A DNA stretch of 50,554 nucleotides from Coriobacteriaceae bacterium. GTDB lineage: Bacteria; Actinomycetota; Coriobacteriia; Coriobacteriales; Coriobacteriaceae. The DNA lies in assembly GCA_902364975.1 (NCBI GenBank), contig CABJFQ010000016.1:1-50554 (forward strand), in the 5' to 3' direction. Below are positions 16,447 through 25,080 of the stretch, one piece after another. How positions within the stretch are numbered: the first letter of the stretch is position 1; each line of letters begins with the position of its first letter. A model generated the notes under the pieces. It saw only the letters and a list, made by a program, of their open reading frames with translations, did not search any database and was not told the DNA's origin. A program made the position numbers and the translations under genes.

Positions 16447-16567
16447 GGAGGCCCCAGGGCTTACCTCCCAAATCTTTCCGCAGGACGGAAGGATCCCGCC
16501 GCGCGGAGCGCACGGCGGGATCCTGACATGTCCGAGGACGATTTGGGAGGTAAGCCCTGGGGCCTCC
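16447..16567. repeat. Nested hairpin element D, downstream of pfkA
   Basis: Outer arms 16447-16474 and 16540-16567 are perfect 28-bp inverted repeats. Inner arms 16490-16501 and 16513-16524 are 12 bp (AGGATCCCGCCG). Read in the pfkA direction, ATCGTCCTCG comes before the inner stem, as in element C. It begins 23 bp after the pfkA stop. Confidence 0.85.
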
Positions 16568-16590
16568 GATGAGAGCAGTTTCGGCCGAGG

Positions 16591-17670
16591 CTATTCGTCG
16601 CCGAAGCTGATGCCCAACGCCTTGGCCTCGCGCACCAGATCGCTCTGCGGGTCGACATATTTGAGCTTGCCGGCGACATCCTCGAGCGGCATGTGGCACA
16701 TCTTGCCGTCGCGCAGGGCAATCATGTAGCCAAACTCGCCGCGCAGGCAGCCGAGCGCTGCCTCGACGCCGCACTGGGTCGCAAAGATGCGGTCCTGGGC
16801 GTCGGGTTGGCCGCCGCGCTGCGTGTGGCCGGGGATGGCGACGCGGGTCTCGCGACCGGTCTTAGCCTCAATCTCCTTGGCGATGTCGTAGACGATCGAC
16901 GGGCTTGTACGCTCGGCGAGCTTCTTCTTGTACTCCTTCTTGGACAGCGCCGCGTCCTCCTTGGAGATAGCGCCCTCGGCGACGGCTACGATGGTGAAGC
17001 GGCTGCCGGTCTCCATGCGATGCTCGATGGTCTTGATGACCTGGTCCATGTCGTAGGGGATCTCGGGAATCAGGATGACGTCCGCGCCGCCCGCGACGCC
17101 GGCGTACAGCGGGATCCAGCCAACCTTGTGGCCCATGATCTCGATGACAAACACGCGGCCGTGGCTCGAGGCGGTGGTGTGGATGTCGTCGATGCACTTG
17201 GTGGCGACGTCGATGGCGCTCGTAAAGCCAAACGTCATCTCGGTGCCCCAGGTGTCATTATCGATGGTCTTGGGCAGAGCGATAACGTTGAGGCCCTCTT
17301 CGCGCAGGCGGTTGGCAGTCTTGGTGGAGCCGTTGCCGCCCAGCATAAACAGGCAGTCGAGCTGCAGCTTGTGATAGGTGTGGACCATCGCGGGCACCTT
17401 CTCGACGCCGTCGGCCTCGGGAATGTTCAGGCGCTTGAACGGCGTGCGGCTCGTGCCCAGGATAGTGCCGCCGCGGGTGAGGATGCCGCTAAAATCGGCG
17501 GGCGTCATGACGCGGAACCTGCTGTAGATAAGGCCCTGGTAGCCGTCCTCAAAACCATAGATCTCGATAGGTTCTTCGCTATTGGTCATAAGCGTTTTGA
17601 CGATGCCGCGCATGGTGGCGTTGAGCGCTTGGCAGTCGCCGCCACTGGTAAGAAGACCGATCCTAAGCAT
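16591..17670 (-). CDS. pfkA: 6-phosphofructokinase
   Basis: This glycolytic enzyme phosphorylates fructose 6-phosphate. The protein has 359 residues. The N-terminal GLLTSGGDCQALNATMRG, the substrate motif PKTIDNDTWGT and the EIMGHKVGWI segment are clear. The phosphoryl-donor loop reads GGNGSTKTA (Asn113), where classical ATP enzymes have GGDGS and PPi enzymes GGDDT. I recall that a group of anaerobes share GGNG-type loops, so the donor should not be taken for granted. The gene stands alone. A nested hairpin with 28-bp arms begins 23 bp after the stop. Confidence 0.93.
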   Translation of the reverse strand: MLRIGLLTSGGDCQALNATMRGIVKTLMTNSEEPIEIYGFEDGYQGLIYSRFRVMTPADFSGILTRGGTILGTSRTPFKRLNIPEADGVEKVPAMVHTYHKLQLDCLFMLGGNGSTKTANRLREEGLNVIALPKTIDNDTWGTEMTFGFTSAIDVATKCIDDIHTTASSHGRVFVIEIMGHKVGWIPLYAGVAGGADVILIPEIPYDMDQVIKTIEHRMETGSRFTIVAVAEGAISKEDAALSKKEYKKKLAERTSPSIVYDIAKEIEAKTGRETRVAIPGHTQRGGQPDAQDRIFATQCGVEAALGCLRGEFGYMIALRDGKMCHMPLEDVAGKLKYVDPQSDLVREAKALGISFGDE

Positions 17671-17708
17671 GATGAATCCTTCCGGGCAAGTTATAACATG
17701 CGCATAAG

Positions 17709-17741
17709 TTTACCCCCGCACACTGTTGATACGGGGGTAAA
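17709..17741. terminator. Hairpin between pfkA and the amide hydrolase gene
   Basis: TTTACCCCCG and CGGGGGTAAA form a 10-bp stem with a 13-nt loop. It probably ends the amide hydrolase transcript and lies about 40 bp upstream of the pfkA start. Confidence 0.55.
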
Positions 17742-17809
17742 ACGTGTTAGCTCAAGCGTATGGAAATGTAAGCAACGCCAGGGAACGTAAGGTCGACGGG
17801 CCTGGCTCC

Positions 17810-18895
17810 TTACAGTGCGAAGGCATCGACGTTGCCCCAGTGGCGGCGCAGCGCGATGGCGGCAGCGGGCTCGGTATTGTCAAAGACGACCGACCATTGC
17901 GTATTGCTGGTGATGTCTTCCGGATTGGGCTCTTGCGCCGCAGCGCGAAGGGCCTTCCAAGCGACTGCCTCGTCTTGGGCGCCGGCATGGGCGTCGAGGA
18001 CATCGGCGATTGCGACGGCGCGCTCTTTACCATGGCCCAGCTCGCCATTCTTTTGGTTGGTCAGCACTTCGTCGCCATAGCAGGCGTAGAAGTTTGTAAC
18101 CTGGCGTACAGGAGTCGCTTTGAAAGCGCGGTCCGGATCGCGCGGATCCCACTCTACTACGCGCGCGTCACCGGCGGCGTCGTTGATAAAGAAGTGGTAA
18201 TCGCGTCCTGCCATGGCGTGCATGTCGTAGGCAGAAAGCAGGTCGACGGCCTCTTGCGTGGTGGTGGCACGGTCGAGCACCAGACGGATGGCGAGCGAGG
18301 TATTGATGACGGGGCGTTGCGTGTCCTGGTCACAGGGCTTGGAATCCAGGGTGAGTACGGCAATGGACACGCCGCACTCGTTAACACCGTCGAGCTGGGC
18401 AAACGGGCCCATGAGTGCGGCGGCACGTCCGGCGACGGAGTCGAGCGGAGTGTTATCGCCCAGGTTGTTAAGGGCGGCAAACCCGATGGAGGCATAGCCG
18501 CCGCGTGGGTGATTGCGCACCAACAGCGCCGAGGTGTCGTCCTTAAAGTCGTAATTGCGACCGGTGCGCACGCGGCCTTCGGCATCTACGGCGACAAAAG
18601 CGCTGCAGGCAAACTGGGGCGCCTGGACATGTGCCGGCACACCGGGCAGCACCTGTGCCACCACGGCATCGATGTATGCCTGGTCATCGCGCACGCCAGC
18701 GGCGATGATGCGATCAAGATCGTAGTCGTAGGCGATGTCGATTGCGTACAGGTCATAGCCATCCGCGTTGCCGGTCAAGCGTTTGAGTGACGCGGCGGAC
18801 TTGATTTGCTTGCGGTAAACGATGCCGGCGGCAGCGGCAAGGCCGACGGCGACTCCCGCGACACCGCAGGCGATGGCAATGTTACGTGGCTTCAT
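17810..18895 (-). CDS. Linear amide C-N hydrolase (choloylglycine-hydrolase-like Ntn family)
   Basis: This protein has 361 residues and a single N-terminal hydrophobic segment (about 6-26), so it is membrane-anchored or secreted. The Ntn-hydrolase core begins at internal Cys97 in FACSAF, followed by TGRNYDF (Arg113, Asn114, Asp116) and DGVNECGVSIA, the pattern of bile-salt hydrolase and penicillin-acylase relatives. In true bile-salt hydrolases the cysteine follows the initiator Met directly; here about 96 residues would have to be cut off, or the enzyme acts unprocessed. A bile-salt role is therefore not safe to assume. The start ATG has GAGGAGCC upstream. It is divergent from the M18 aminopeptidase gene. 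Confidence 0.85.
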   Translation of the reverse strand: MKPRNIAIACGVAGVAVGLAAAAGIVYRKQIKSAASLKRLTGNADGYDLYAIDIAYDYDLDRIIAAGVRDDQAYIDAVVAQVLPGVPAHVQAPQFACSAFVAVDAEGRVRTGRNYDFKDDTSALLVRNHPRGGYASIGFAALNNLGDNTPLDSVAGRAAALMGPFAQLDGVNECGVSIAVLTLDSKPCDQDTQRPVINTSLAIRLVLDRATTTQEAVDLLSAYDMHAMAGRDYHFFINDAAGDARVVEWDPRDPDRAFKATPVRQVTNFYACYGDEVLTNQKNGELGHGKERAVAIADVLDAHAGAQDEAVAWKALRAAAQEPNPEDITSNTQWSVVFDNTEPAAAIALRRHWGNVDAFAL

Positions 18896-19056
18896 GACGG
18901 CTCCTCTCGTCCTGTTAGCGTAATTGTCGCAAAAGGAGTGCGGGCATGATGGCTCAACTTGGCGAGCGGCGCGGGATTAAACATGGAATGAAAGGCACGG
19001 CACTGGCGCGGCGGGGTATGCTGGAGGGGACCATCAACCCAGCGAAAGGGGAGAGC

Positions 19057-20442
19057 ATGACGGATCAGGAAACGCCCGAGCGCGCGCATGTGACGGCCGA
19101 CGATATCGAGGCCGCTAACGACCTTATCGACTTTATCGAGGCATGCCCCAGCATGTTTCATACGGCGGCGACCATTATGGCCGAGCTCGACGAGGCGGGC
19201 TTTACCTACCTGCCCGAGAACGCGGCGTGGGACATCGAGCCGGGCGGGCGTTATTACACGCAACGCAACACCTCGAGCGTTGTTGCCTTTAAAGTGGGCG
19301 AGGACCTGGCCGCGACGTGGGGCGAGGACGGCGTTGCCGGCGACTATCATTTTCAGCTTGCGGCGTCGCACAGCGATTCGCCGACGTTTAAGGTCAAAGC
19401 CGTGCCCGAGCTCGACGGTGCGGGCGAGACGCTGCGCCTGAACACCGAGGCCTACGGCGGCATGATCGACTATACGTGGTTTGATCGTCCGCTGGCGCTC
19501 GCGGGCCGCGTGCTGGTGCGCGAGGGCGACCGCATCGAGAGCCGCCTGCTTGCCACCGAGCGCGAGGTCGCTATTATTCCGAGCCTTGCTATCCATATGA
19601 ACCGCGGCGTTAACGAGGGCTTTGCTCCCAATCGCGCCGTCGACCTGTGCCCGCTCATCAGCGCCGGTGACCTTAAGCAGGGAGATTTTGACGCCCTGAT
19701 CGCCGACGAACTGGACGTTGAGCTCGAGCAAATTTTGGGCCGCGATCTGTTCCTGGTCAATCGTCAGGATGCGCGCATTTGGGGCTGGGCCGACGAGTTT
19801 ATCTCGACGCCCAAGCTCGACGACCTGGCCTGCGCCTACACCTCGCTGCAGGCATTTTTGGGTGCCGAGAACGCGCACGACGTTTCGGTCTTCTGCTGCT
19901 TTGATAATGAGGAGGTTGGCTCCGAGACCAAGCAGGGCGCCATGTCGACGTTCTTGGCCGATGCGCTGCGCCGCATTAACGGCTCGCTGGGCTTTGACGA
20001 CGAGTCGTACCACCGTGCGCTTGCCGCTTCGATGCTCGTGAGCTGCGACAACGCGCATGCCGTGCACCCCAACCACGCCGAGAAGTGCGACGCCCGCAAC
20101 CAGGTTGTGCTCAACGGCGGCATCGTCATCAAGGAGGCCGCCAACCAGCACTACTGCACCGATGCCTTTAGTCGCGCGGTGTTCCAGGCCATCTGCGATG
20201 ACGCCGACGTGCCCACGCAGGCCTTCGCAAACAAGAGCGATATGGCGGGTGGCTCCACGCTCGGCAACCTGTCGAACATGCAGGCGAGCATGCATGCCGT
20301 GGACGTGGGCCTGCCGCAGCTTGCCATGCACTCGAGCTACGAGACCGGCGGCGTGCGCGACGTGATGTACGCCATCCGCGCCCTCACCGCCTTCTACGAG
20401 CGCAACCTAACCATCAACGGCGCCGAAAGCGTGGAACTCTAA
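19057..20442 (+). CDS. M18-family aminopeptidase
   Basis: This cytosolic zinc aminopeptidase of 461 residues removes N-terminal, often acidic, residues from peptides. Metal and catalytic motifs appear in the expected order: AASHSDSPTFK, the bridging Asp in TPKLDDLACAYTSL, CFDNEEVGS, SCDNAHAVHPNH, and the C-terminal MHSSYETGG. The start is ATG 19057 (MTDQETPE) with AAAGGGGAGAGC upstream; an in-frame upstream reading has no ribosome site. Length fits DAP2/ApeB-type enzymes. It stands alone, divergent from the amide hydrolase gene. Confidence 0.93.
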   Translation: MTDQETPERAHVTADDIEAANDLIDFIEACPSMFHTAATIMAELDEAGFTYLPENAAWDIEPGGRYYTQRNTSSVVAFKVGEDLAATWGEDGVAGDYHFQLAASHSDSPTFKVKAVPELDGAGETLRLNTEAYGGMIDYTWFDRPLALAGRVLVREGDRIESRLLATEREVAIIPSLAIHMNRGVNEGFAPNRAVDLCPLISAGDLKQGDFDALIADELDVELEQILGRDLFLVNRQDARIWGWADEFISTPKLDDLACAYTSLQAFLGAENAHDVSVFCCFDNEEVGSETKQGAMSTFLADALRRINGSLGFDDESYHRALAASMLVSCDNAHAVHPNHAEKCDARNQVVLNGGIVIKEAANQHYCTDAFSRAVFQAICDDADVPTQAFANKSDMAGGSTLGNLSNMQASMHAVDVGLPQLAMHSSYETGGVRDVMYAIRALTAFYERNLTINGAESVEL

Positions 20443-20538
20443 ATGCGAGCCGAAGAAATGAAGGCCGAGCGTGGGGCTTAGCTTATTGATCGGGGTTTAC
20501 AGCTGTTCGTCGCCGCTTGCCATGAGTCAGGGGTCGAC

Positions 20539-20625
20539 GTGTCCAAGGCGCGACCAACGAGTGCTGAAGAACTCAAGCGTAACGCCTATTCGGACCGCTA
20601 TGACGAGGAGACGGACTGGCTCTAA
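20539..20625 (+). pseudogene. Possible remnant or very small ORF
   Basis: A 28-codon open stretch from a GTG encodes a hydrophilic tail with AEELKRNAYSDRYDEETDW. The same frame stays open upstream to 20482, giving another 19 residues without a start or ribosome site. The composition looks protein-like, as in the C-terminal end of a small antitoxin-like protein, but I recognise no family. It may be the leftover 3' end of a lost gene. Confidence 0.25.
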
Positions 20626-20732
20626 TAAGCGAAGTGTCGAAAACGCTAGATGTATGTTTGATATCACTTTGGCGAGAGTGTCGCAGACAGAACTACCGGT
20701 ATGGCGCAAGCCAACCTGACCCCATTGCACCA

Positions 20733-20784
20733 AACCTACCAAAAAGGGACAGGTTTATTTTGGCAGGTTTTATCTGGGCAAATG
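20733..20784 (+). repeat. 11-bp-stem repeat, copy 4
   Basis: ACCTACCAAAA and TTTTGGCAGGT flank AGGGACAGGTTTA, then TTTTATCTGGGCAAA. It lies 290 bp after the M18 gene. The region 20443-20732 holds only the small ORF remnant. Confidence 0.7.
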
Positions 20785-20873
20785 CCACAACGCCAACGGC
20801 AAGACGGAACTGCTAAGGCTTGCAGATGAAGCCGGCGCCAGCGAAACGCCGCAGGTAGAGCGCACGCCAGCGA

Positions 20874-20972
20874 GAGCCCGCCGTTTGAGCCAAGGTGCCG
20901 TGAAATGAAAAGGCGCTGACCTTCTGGTCGCGCCTTTGAAATTGAACGGCAGATTGGCCAAACGGCGGGCTC
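20874..20972. repeat. Nested hairpin element E, downstream of the dehydrogenase
   Basis: Outer arms GAGCCCGCCGTTTGAGCCAA (20874-20893) and its near complement (20954-20972) differ by one bulged base. Inner stem AAAGGCGC/GCGCCTTT (20909-20916, 20930-20937). It lies just past the terminator of the dehydrogenase gene. Confidence 0.65.
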
Positions 20973-20985
20973 GCAGCGTCGAGGG

Positions 20986-21013
20986 GTTCCGGCGTTTGGT
21001 AAAACGCCGGAAC
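20986..21013 (-). terminator. Terminator of the 2-hydroxyacid dehydrogenase
   Basis: GTTCCGGCGTTT and AAACGCCGGAAC make a 12-bp stem with a TACC loop, three bases past the stop. Confidence 0.6.
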
Positions 21014-21016
21014 AAA

Positions 21017-21952
21017 TTAATGCTCAATCCAACAACGTAGTGTCTCGCCAGCCTGAAGATGACGTAGATTCTCGGCGGCGATGTCGACCACGTTGTTGAG
21101 CGTGGCTGCCAGGTGGAACCAACCGGAGACGTGCGGCGTGATGAGCATGTTGGGCGCATCCCACAGGGGGCTTGTCTCAGGCAGCGGCTCGGGGTCGGTG
21201 ACGTCGACCGCGGCGCCGGCGAGATGCCCCGACTCCAGGGCGGCAACTAAGTCGTCGGCAACTACAAGGTCTCCGCGGCCGCCGTTAGCAAAGAAGGCGC
21301 CCGGCTTCATTGCGGCGAAGAACTCGGCATTCGCAAGACCGCGGGTCTCGGGCGTGCTGGGCATAAAGGATGCGACGATATCAGCCTCGGCCAGGCGCTC
21401 GGACAGGGCGTCCATGCCGTCCATGTCCTCAAATACAATGGGGTAGACGAGCGGATGACGCTTGATGCCGCGGACATGCGCGCCCATGTTGCGGCAGAGC
21501 GTGGCGAAGTGACCGCCAATGTCGCCCGCGCCCAGCACCAGCACATTGGCATTTTTGAGCGAGGTGACCGGGCCCAAGTCCTCCCAGCGATGCTGGCGCT
21601 GCAAGTCGTGATAGCCGGGCAAGCGCTTCATCATGGAAAGGACCATGGCAAATATGTGTTCGCTCACGGCCTGACCGTAGGCGCCGATTGAGCAAGACAG
21701 CTTGGCTTCAGCCGGCACGGTGCCGGCGGCAAGGTAGTCGTCATAGCCCGCGGTCTGCAGTTGCAGCAGTTGAAGGTGCTCGCATGCGGGGAGCATGGCA
21801 GGGTCAACGTTGCCCAGAATCACGTCGGCGTCAGCGACTTGCTCGTGCGTGACAGCGTCGGCGCTCGTGTAGATAAAGTCCTCGCCCGGAGCGCTCGACT
21901 CAAGAATTGCGCGATGACGGTCGTTGACGGGCAGCAAAACCAGGATGTTCAC
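21017..21952 (-). CDS. D-isomer 2-hydroxyacid dehydrogenase family protein
   Basis: This NAD(P)-dependent oxidoreductase has 311 residues. The Rossmann motif is VLGAGDIGGHFA, the catalytic arginine is in FANGGRGDLV, and the acid/histidine pair corresponds to VTDPEPLPETSPLW and ITPHVSGW. Such enzymes reduce 2-keto acids to D-2-hydroxy acids; the exact substrate cannot be inferred. The N-terminal substrate domain is short and the family branch resembles glyoxylate/hydroxypyruvate-type reductases. A 12-bp-stem hairpin three bases past the stop is its likely terminator. MAP lies upstream on the same strand with 130 bp and a repeat copy between. Confidence 0.9.
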   Translation of the reverse strand: MNILVLLPVNDRHRAILESSAPGEDFIYTSADAVTHEQVADADVILGNVDPAMLPACEHLQLLQLQTAGYDDYLAAGTVPAEAKLSCSIGAYGQAVSEHIFAMVLSMMKRLPGYHDLQRQHRWEDLGPVTSLKNANVLVLGAGDIGGHFATLCRNMGAHVRGIKRHPLVYPIVFEDMDGMDALSERLAEADIVASFMPSTPETRGLANAEFFAAMKPGAFFANGGRGDLVVADDLVAALESGHLAGAAVDVTDPEPLPETSPLWDAPNMLITPHVSGWFHLAATLNNVVDIAAENLRHLQAGETLRCWIEH

Positions 21953-21970
21953 AGGCAGTCCTCTCCGCTC

Positions 21971-22022
21971 AACCTGCCAAAAAAGGGACAGGTTTATTTT
22001 GGCGGGTTTTATCAGGCAAAAT
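21971..22022 (+). repeat. 11-bp-stem repeat, copy 5
   Basis: ACCTGCC with five A's pairs with TTTTGGCGGGT; TTTTATCAGGCAAA follows. It lies in the dehydrogenase/MAP gap on the strand opposite both genes. Confidence 0.7.
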
Positions 22023-22082
22023 GTTCAAATAAAACGCTGGATGCAAGACGAGCGTGCCCGTCAGCATCCGACGCATCTACAG

Positions 22083-22970
22083 CTACCAGCTGAGCAGTTC
22101 GTAGCCGTCCTCGGTCACCACGAGCTGTACCTCGCACTGGGCCGAATCGCTGCCGTCCTTGGTGCGCACGCACCAGCCGTCGCCCTTGCTAATCTTGATG
22201 TCGGGCGCTCCGGCATTGACCATAGGCTCGATGGTAAAGACCATGCCCGGGGCCATGATGGTATCCACATCGGGCGCCTCGGTGGTAAAGCCCACAAATG
22301 GGTCTTCGTGGAACTCCTTACCGATGCCGTGTCCGCCGTACTCGCGCACCACGCTAAAACCGGCGTCCTCGACGGTCTTTTGCACGGCCTCGGCCATAAC
22401 GGACAGTGGCAGCCATGGCTTGACGGCCGCCAGACCCGCTTCCACGCTGGCGCGGGTGACATCGACCAGGCGCTGGCGCTCGGCCGAGACCTCGCCGATG
22501 CAGAACATGCGGCTCGAGTCGCTAAAGTAGCCGTCTAGGATCGTGGAACAGTCCACGTTGATGATGTCGCCCTCGTGCAGCACGTCCGTATCGCAGGGAA
22601 TGCCGTGGCAGACCACATCATTGATCGAGGTGCACACGCTCTTGGGGTAGCCCTCGTAGTTGAGGTCGGCCGGCGTGCCACCGTGCTCGACGGTGTAGTC
22701 GTAGATCATCTGGTCGATCTGGTTGGTGGTCATGCCTGCGGCGATATGCTCGCCCACATAATCGAGCACGCCCACGTTGATGGCTGCCGAGCGCTTGATG
22801 CCCTCGATATCGGCGGGAGTCTTGTAGAGCGTGCGAGGCAGAACCTCCCAGCCTTCTTCCCACAAGCGCTCGAGGCGCTCATCAAAGGCGCTATGGCATT
22901 TCTTGTATTTCTTGCCGCTGCCGCACCAGCAAGCGTCGTTGCGGCCGGGCACGGGTCTTTTGTCATACAT
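22083..22970 (-). CDS. map: Methionine aminopeptidase with N-terminal SEC-C zinc motif
   Basis: This enzyme removes the initiator methionine from nascent proteins. The protein has 295 residues. An N-terminal SEC-C motif (Cys14, Cys16, Cys25, His26; GRNDACWCGSGKKYKKCH) probably binds zinc and helps ribosome docking. The pita-bread catalytic domain has metal ligands in INVDCS, DGYFSDSS, the histidine of GGHGIGKEFHE, FTIEPM, and the glutamate of QCEVQL. The start ATG 22970 has GAAAGGAAG upstream. The SEC-C fusion is known in clostridia and actinobacteria. Only 52 bp separate it from a GTTGCGGTGATAT hairpin. Confidence 0.93.
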   Translation of the reverse strand: MYDKRPVPGRNDACWCGSGKKYKKCHSAFDERLERLWEEGWEVLPRTLYKTPADIEGIKRSAAINVGVLDYVGEHIAAGMTTNQIDQMIYDYTVEHGGTPADLNYEGYPKSVCTSINDVVCHGIPCDTDVLHEGDIINVDCSTILDGYFSDSSRMFCIGEVSAERQRLVDVTRASVEAGLAAVKPWLPLSVMAEAVQKTVEDAGFSVVREYGGHGIGKEFHEDPFVGFTTEAPDVDTIMAPGMVFTIEPMVNAGAPDIKISKGDGWCVRTKDGSDSAQCEVQLVVTEDGYELLSW

Positions 22971-23022
22971 GGCTAACTTCCTTTCGTTCGCAGCTAGTAT
23001 AGCCCACCCACGCGGCCATAAA

Positions 23023-23089
23023 AGTTGCGGTGATATAGTTCCGATTTAAGCGGTTTAACAGCACAAATAGGAACTATATCACCGCAACT
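23023..23089. repeat. GTTGCGGTGATAT hairpin, copy 2
   Basis: AGTTGCGGTGATATAGTTCC at 23023-23042 pairs perfectly with 23070-23089 over 20 bp. It lies 3' of the radical SAM gene and 5' of MAP. It shares the outer 14 bp of the stem with copy 1 but has its own inner sequence. Confidence 0.75.
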
Positions 23090-23130
23090 GATGGGGCGGG
23101 ATGGCGGGCACTAGCTGCTGCGTGGTTTTG

Positions 23131-23907
23131 CTAGTAGCTCACCTGGCAGGGAATACCGAGGGCGCGCACGCGCGCGGCAATGGCGTCGAGTACCTCGGGC
23201 ACTGCTTTGGCAAGGCCGGCGACCGGTGTCTCGCGCGCCACCGTGTAGATGGTCGCCTCCTGCGGGCGAATGCGCTCAAGCGCCGCGAGCCAGGGGGCAA
23301 CGTACTCCTCGCCGGTGTTGTCGATGGGCTTGCCCCGGTACTCACCGCTCAAAAACATCGTCTGGATAATAACGTGACCGTTAAAGCTTGCGAACGTCTC
23401 GATCTGGTGCTTGACGTCGTAGGGGCCAACGGGCTGGTCGAGCAGCTGGATAAACGCCGGGTCGACGGTATCGAGCTTAAGAATGTTGTCGTCGACCATC
23501 ATGAGCGCGTCGTGCACCTCGGGGCGCTCGGCGCGCGTGCCGTTGGAGAGCACGGCGATCTTGGAGTTTGGGGCAAGCTCGTCGCGCAGCGCGACGGCGC
23601 CGGCAATGGCCTGCGGAAACTCCGGTGCGGCGGTGGGCTCGCCGTTGCCTGCGAAGGTGATCACATCGGGGAGCTCGCCCTCGGCTGCCATCTCGCGCAG
23701 CTTTGCCTCGAGTGCATCGAGCACCACGGCAGCCGTGTTATACGGCTCGTGGCAGGGGCGCTCGGCGTTGAGGCCGTTTTCGCAGTAAATGCAGTCGAAC
23801 GTGCAGATTTTGCCGCTGGCCGGCATCATGTTGACGCCGAGCGAGAGACCAAGGCGACGGCTGCGAACGGGTCCAAAGATGGGGCTGGCATTCAAAAATG
23901 TAGACAT
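23131..23907 (-). CDS. Radical SAM protein (COG0731-like)
   Basis: This radical S-adenosylmethionine enzyme has 258 residues. The cluster motif is CTFDCIYCE (CxxxCxxC), followed by VITFAGNGEPT (the GGE-like SAM motif) and IQTMFLSGEY. The N-terminal GPVRSRRLGLSLGVNM is typical of the group resembling wyosine-type tRNA-modifying enzymes, mostly of unknown function in bacteria. ATG 23907 is preferred because GAGGAG lies nine bases upstream; another ATG two codons earlier is too close to that site. The gene is divergent from an alpha/beta hydrolase. Confidence 0.88.
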   Translation of the reverse strand: MSTFLNASPIFGPVRSRRLGLSLGVNMMPASGKICTFDCIYCENGLNAERPCHEPYNTAAVVLDALEAKLREMAAEGELPDVITFAGNGEPTAAPEFPQAIAGAVALRDELAPNSKIAVLSNGTRAERPEVHDALMMVDDNILKLDTVDPAFIQLLDQPVGPYDVKHQIETFASFNGHVIIQTMFLSGEYRGKPIDNTGEEYVAPWLAALERIRPQEATIYTVARETPVAGLAKAVPEVLDAIAARVRALGIPCQVSY

Positions 23908-24043
23908 AGGCATATGCTCCTCAAGACTATTGCGCCTAAGCATAGCATCGGCTCCAAAGCGAGGTGCGGGCTCTTGCTTTACAAGTTTCGTTTTTTCACG
24001 TCGCTCATGATGCCGTGCCATGAAAAGCCTCGGGTCGGGTACA

Positions 24044-24057
24044 GTTAATCTGTTAAC
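24044..24057. promoter_or_regulatory. GTTAATCTGTTAAC palindrome upstream of the hydrolase
   Basis: GTTAA and TTAAC flank TCTG, 75 bp before the hydrolase start. It could be an operator; only shape supports this. Confidence 0.35.
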
Positions 24058-24132
24058 AAGTCGTAAGGCAATGCGGGACCATTCAGCCGTACTGACGTGC
24101 AATTGGATGGGCATTGATGATGGGGGCACAAC

Positions 24133-24930
24133 ATGGATTTTACGGTCGAGAATGCGGGCACCACGATTGCCTGTCGCGAATATGCCGGCCCGGATGTGTC
24201 GCCTGATACTCCTGCCTTGGTGTGCGTGCACGGCGCTTGTGTTGACGGCACATTTTTCGACGGCATCGCTTGTGAGCTCAGCCGCAACTACCGCGTAATT
24301 GCCTACGACCGCCGCGGCTGTGGTGGCAGCAGCGAAGCGGCAGACGGCAGCTATGATCTTGCCGCTCAGGCCGCCGACCTGCAGGCCGTGATCGAACACG
24401 TTGGCGCTCCGACAAATGTGCTTGCGCACAGCGCCGGTACGTTGGTAGCGCTGGAGCTTCTTCGCACTGAACCCCATCTCGTCGCCCGTGCGATTCTGCA
24501 TGAGCCGGCTGTGTCGGCCGAAGGCGTCGGCATGGGCGCAGCTCCGGTTTTGCTCGATATGATTGCGGCTGGAAAGGTTTCAAGGGCGCTCCGGCTTTTC
24601 TTGGGAGCCCTCGGCGACTTGGACCCCGAGGCTCCTGGAACGACCGAGGCAGAAGCCAAGCATGCCCTGCGCAACGGCCGCAGTTTCATGGCAAACGAAT
24701 ACGGGATTACTATGACCTGCGTTCCCGATTGGGATAGCGTTCGCGCGTCGAAAACGGTGGCCGCCGTGCTCCTAGGCGAGCTCTCGATTGGCACGCCCCG
24801 CGAGGCTGGCACGCGAGCGGCTGCCGAATATCTCGATTGCCCTCTCGTGACGATCCCGGGCGCGCATAACGGTCTGCGCGATCGCCCGGCAGCGGCTGCC
24901 CGGGCTGTCCGTGGCATCCTGGGGCTCTAG
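24133..24930 (+). CDS. Alpha/beta-fold hydrolase
   Basis: This soluble hydrolase has 265 residues. The oxyanion motif is VHGACVDGTFF, the DRRGCGGSS turn follows, the nucleophile elbow is LAHSAGTLV, and the histidine is in IPGAHNGLRDRP. The catalytic acid is probably in the region before residue 240. The substrate is unknown. GGGGGC lies upstream of the ATG. A GTTAATCTGTTAAC palindrome lies 75 bp upstream and could be an operator. It stands alone. Confidence 0.9.
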   Translation: MDFTVENAGTTIACREYAGPDVSPDTPALVCVHGACVDGTFFDGIACELSRNYRVIAYDRRGCGGSSEAADGSYDLAAQAADLQAVIEHVGAPTNVLAHSAGTLVALELLRTEPHLVARAILHEPAVSAEGVGMGAAPVLLDMIAAGKVSRALRLFLGALGDLDPEAPGTTEAEAKHALRNGRSFMANEYGITMTCVPDWDSVRASKTVAAVLLGELSIGTPREAGTRAAAEYLDCPLVTIPGAHNGLRDRPAAAARAVRGILGL

Positions 24931-25080
24931 CATCCGCAATAGCCAAAGCAGGCTTCATCCGCAAACGTTTCGGCCGTATTAACAAACGTGCTCAAAACCT
25001 CGCGTCTGCGGCTTCAATCGCGCCGTCTGCCAACTCATAAGAATGTGGCAGCATTCACGTACTTACCTGCATCGACAAGG

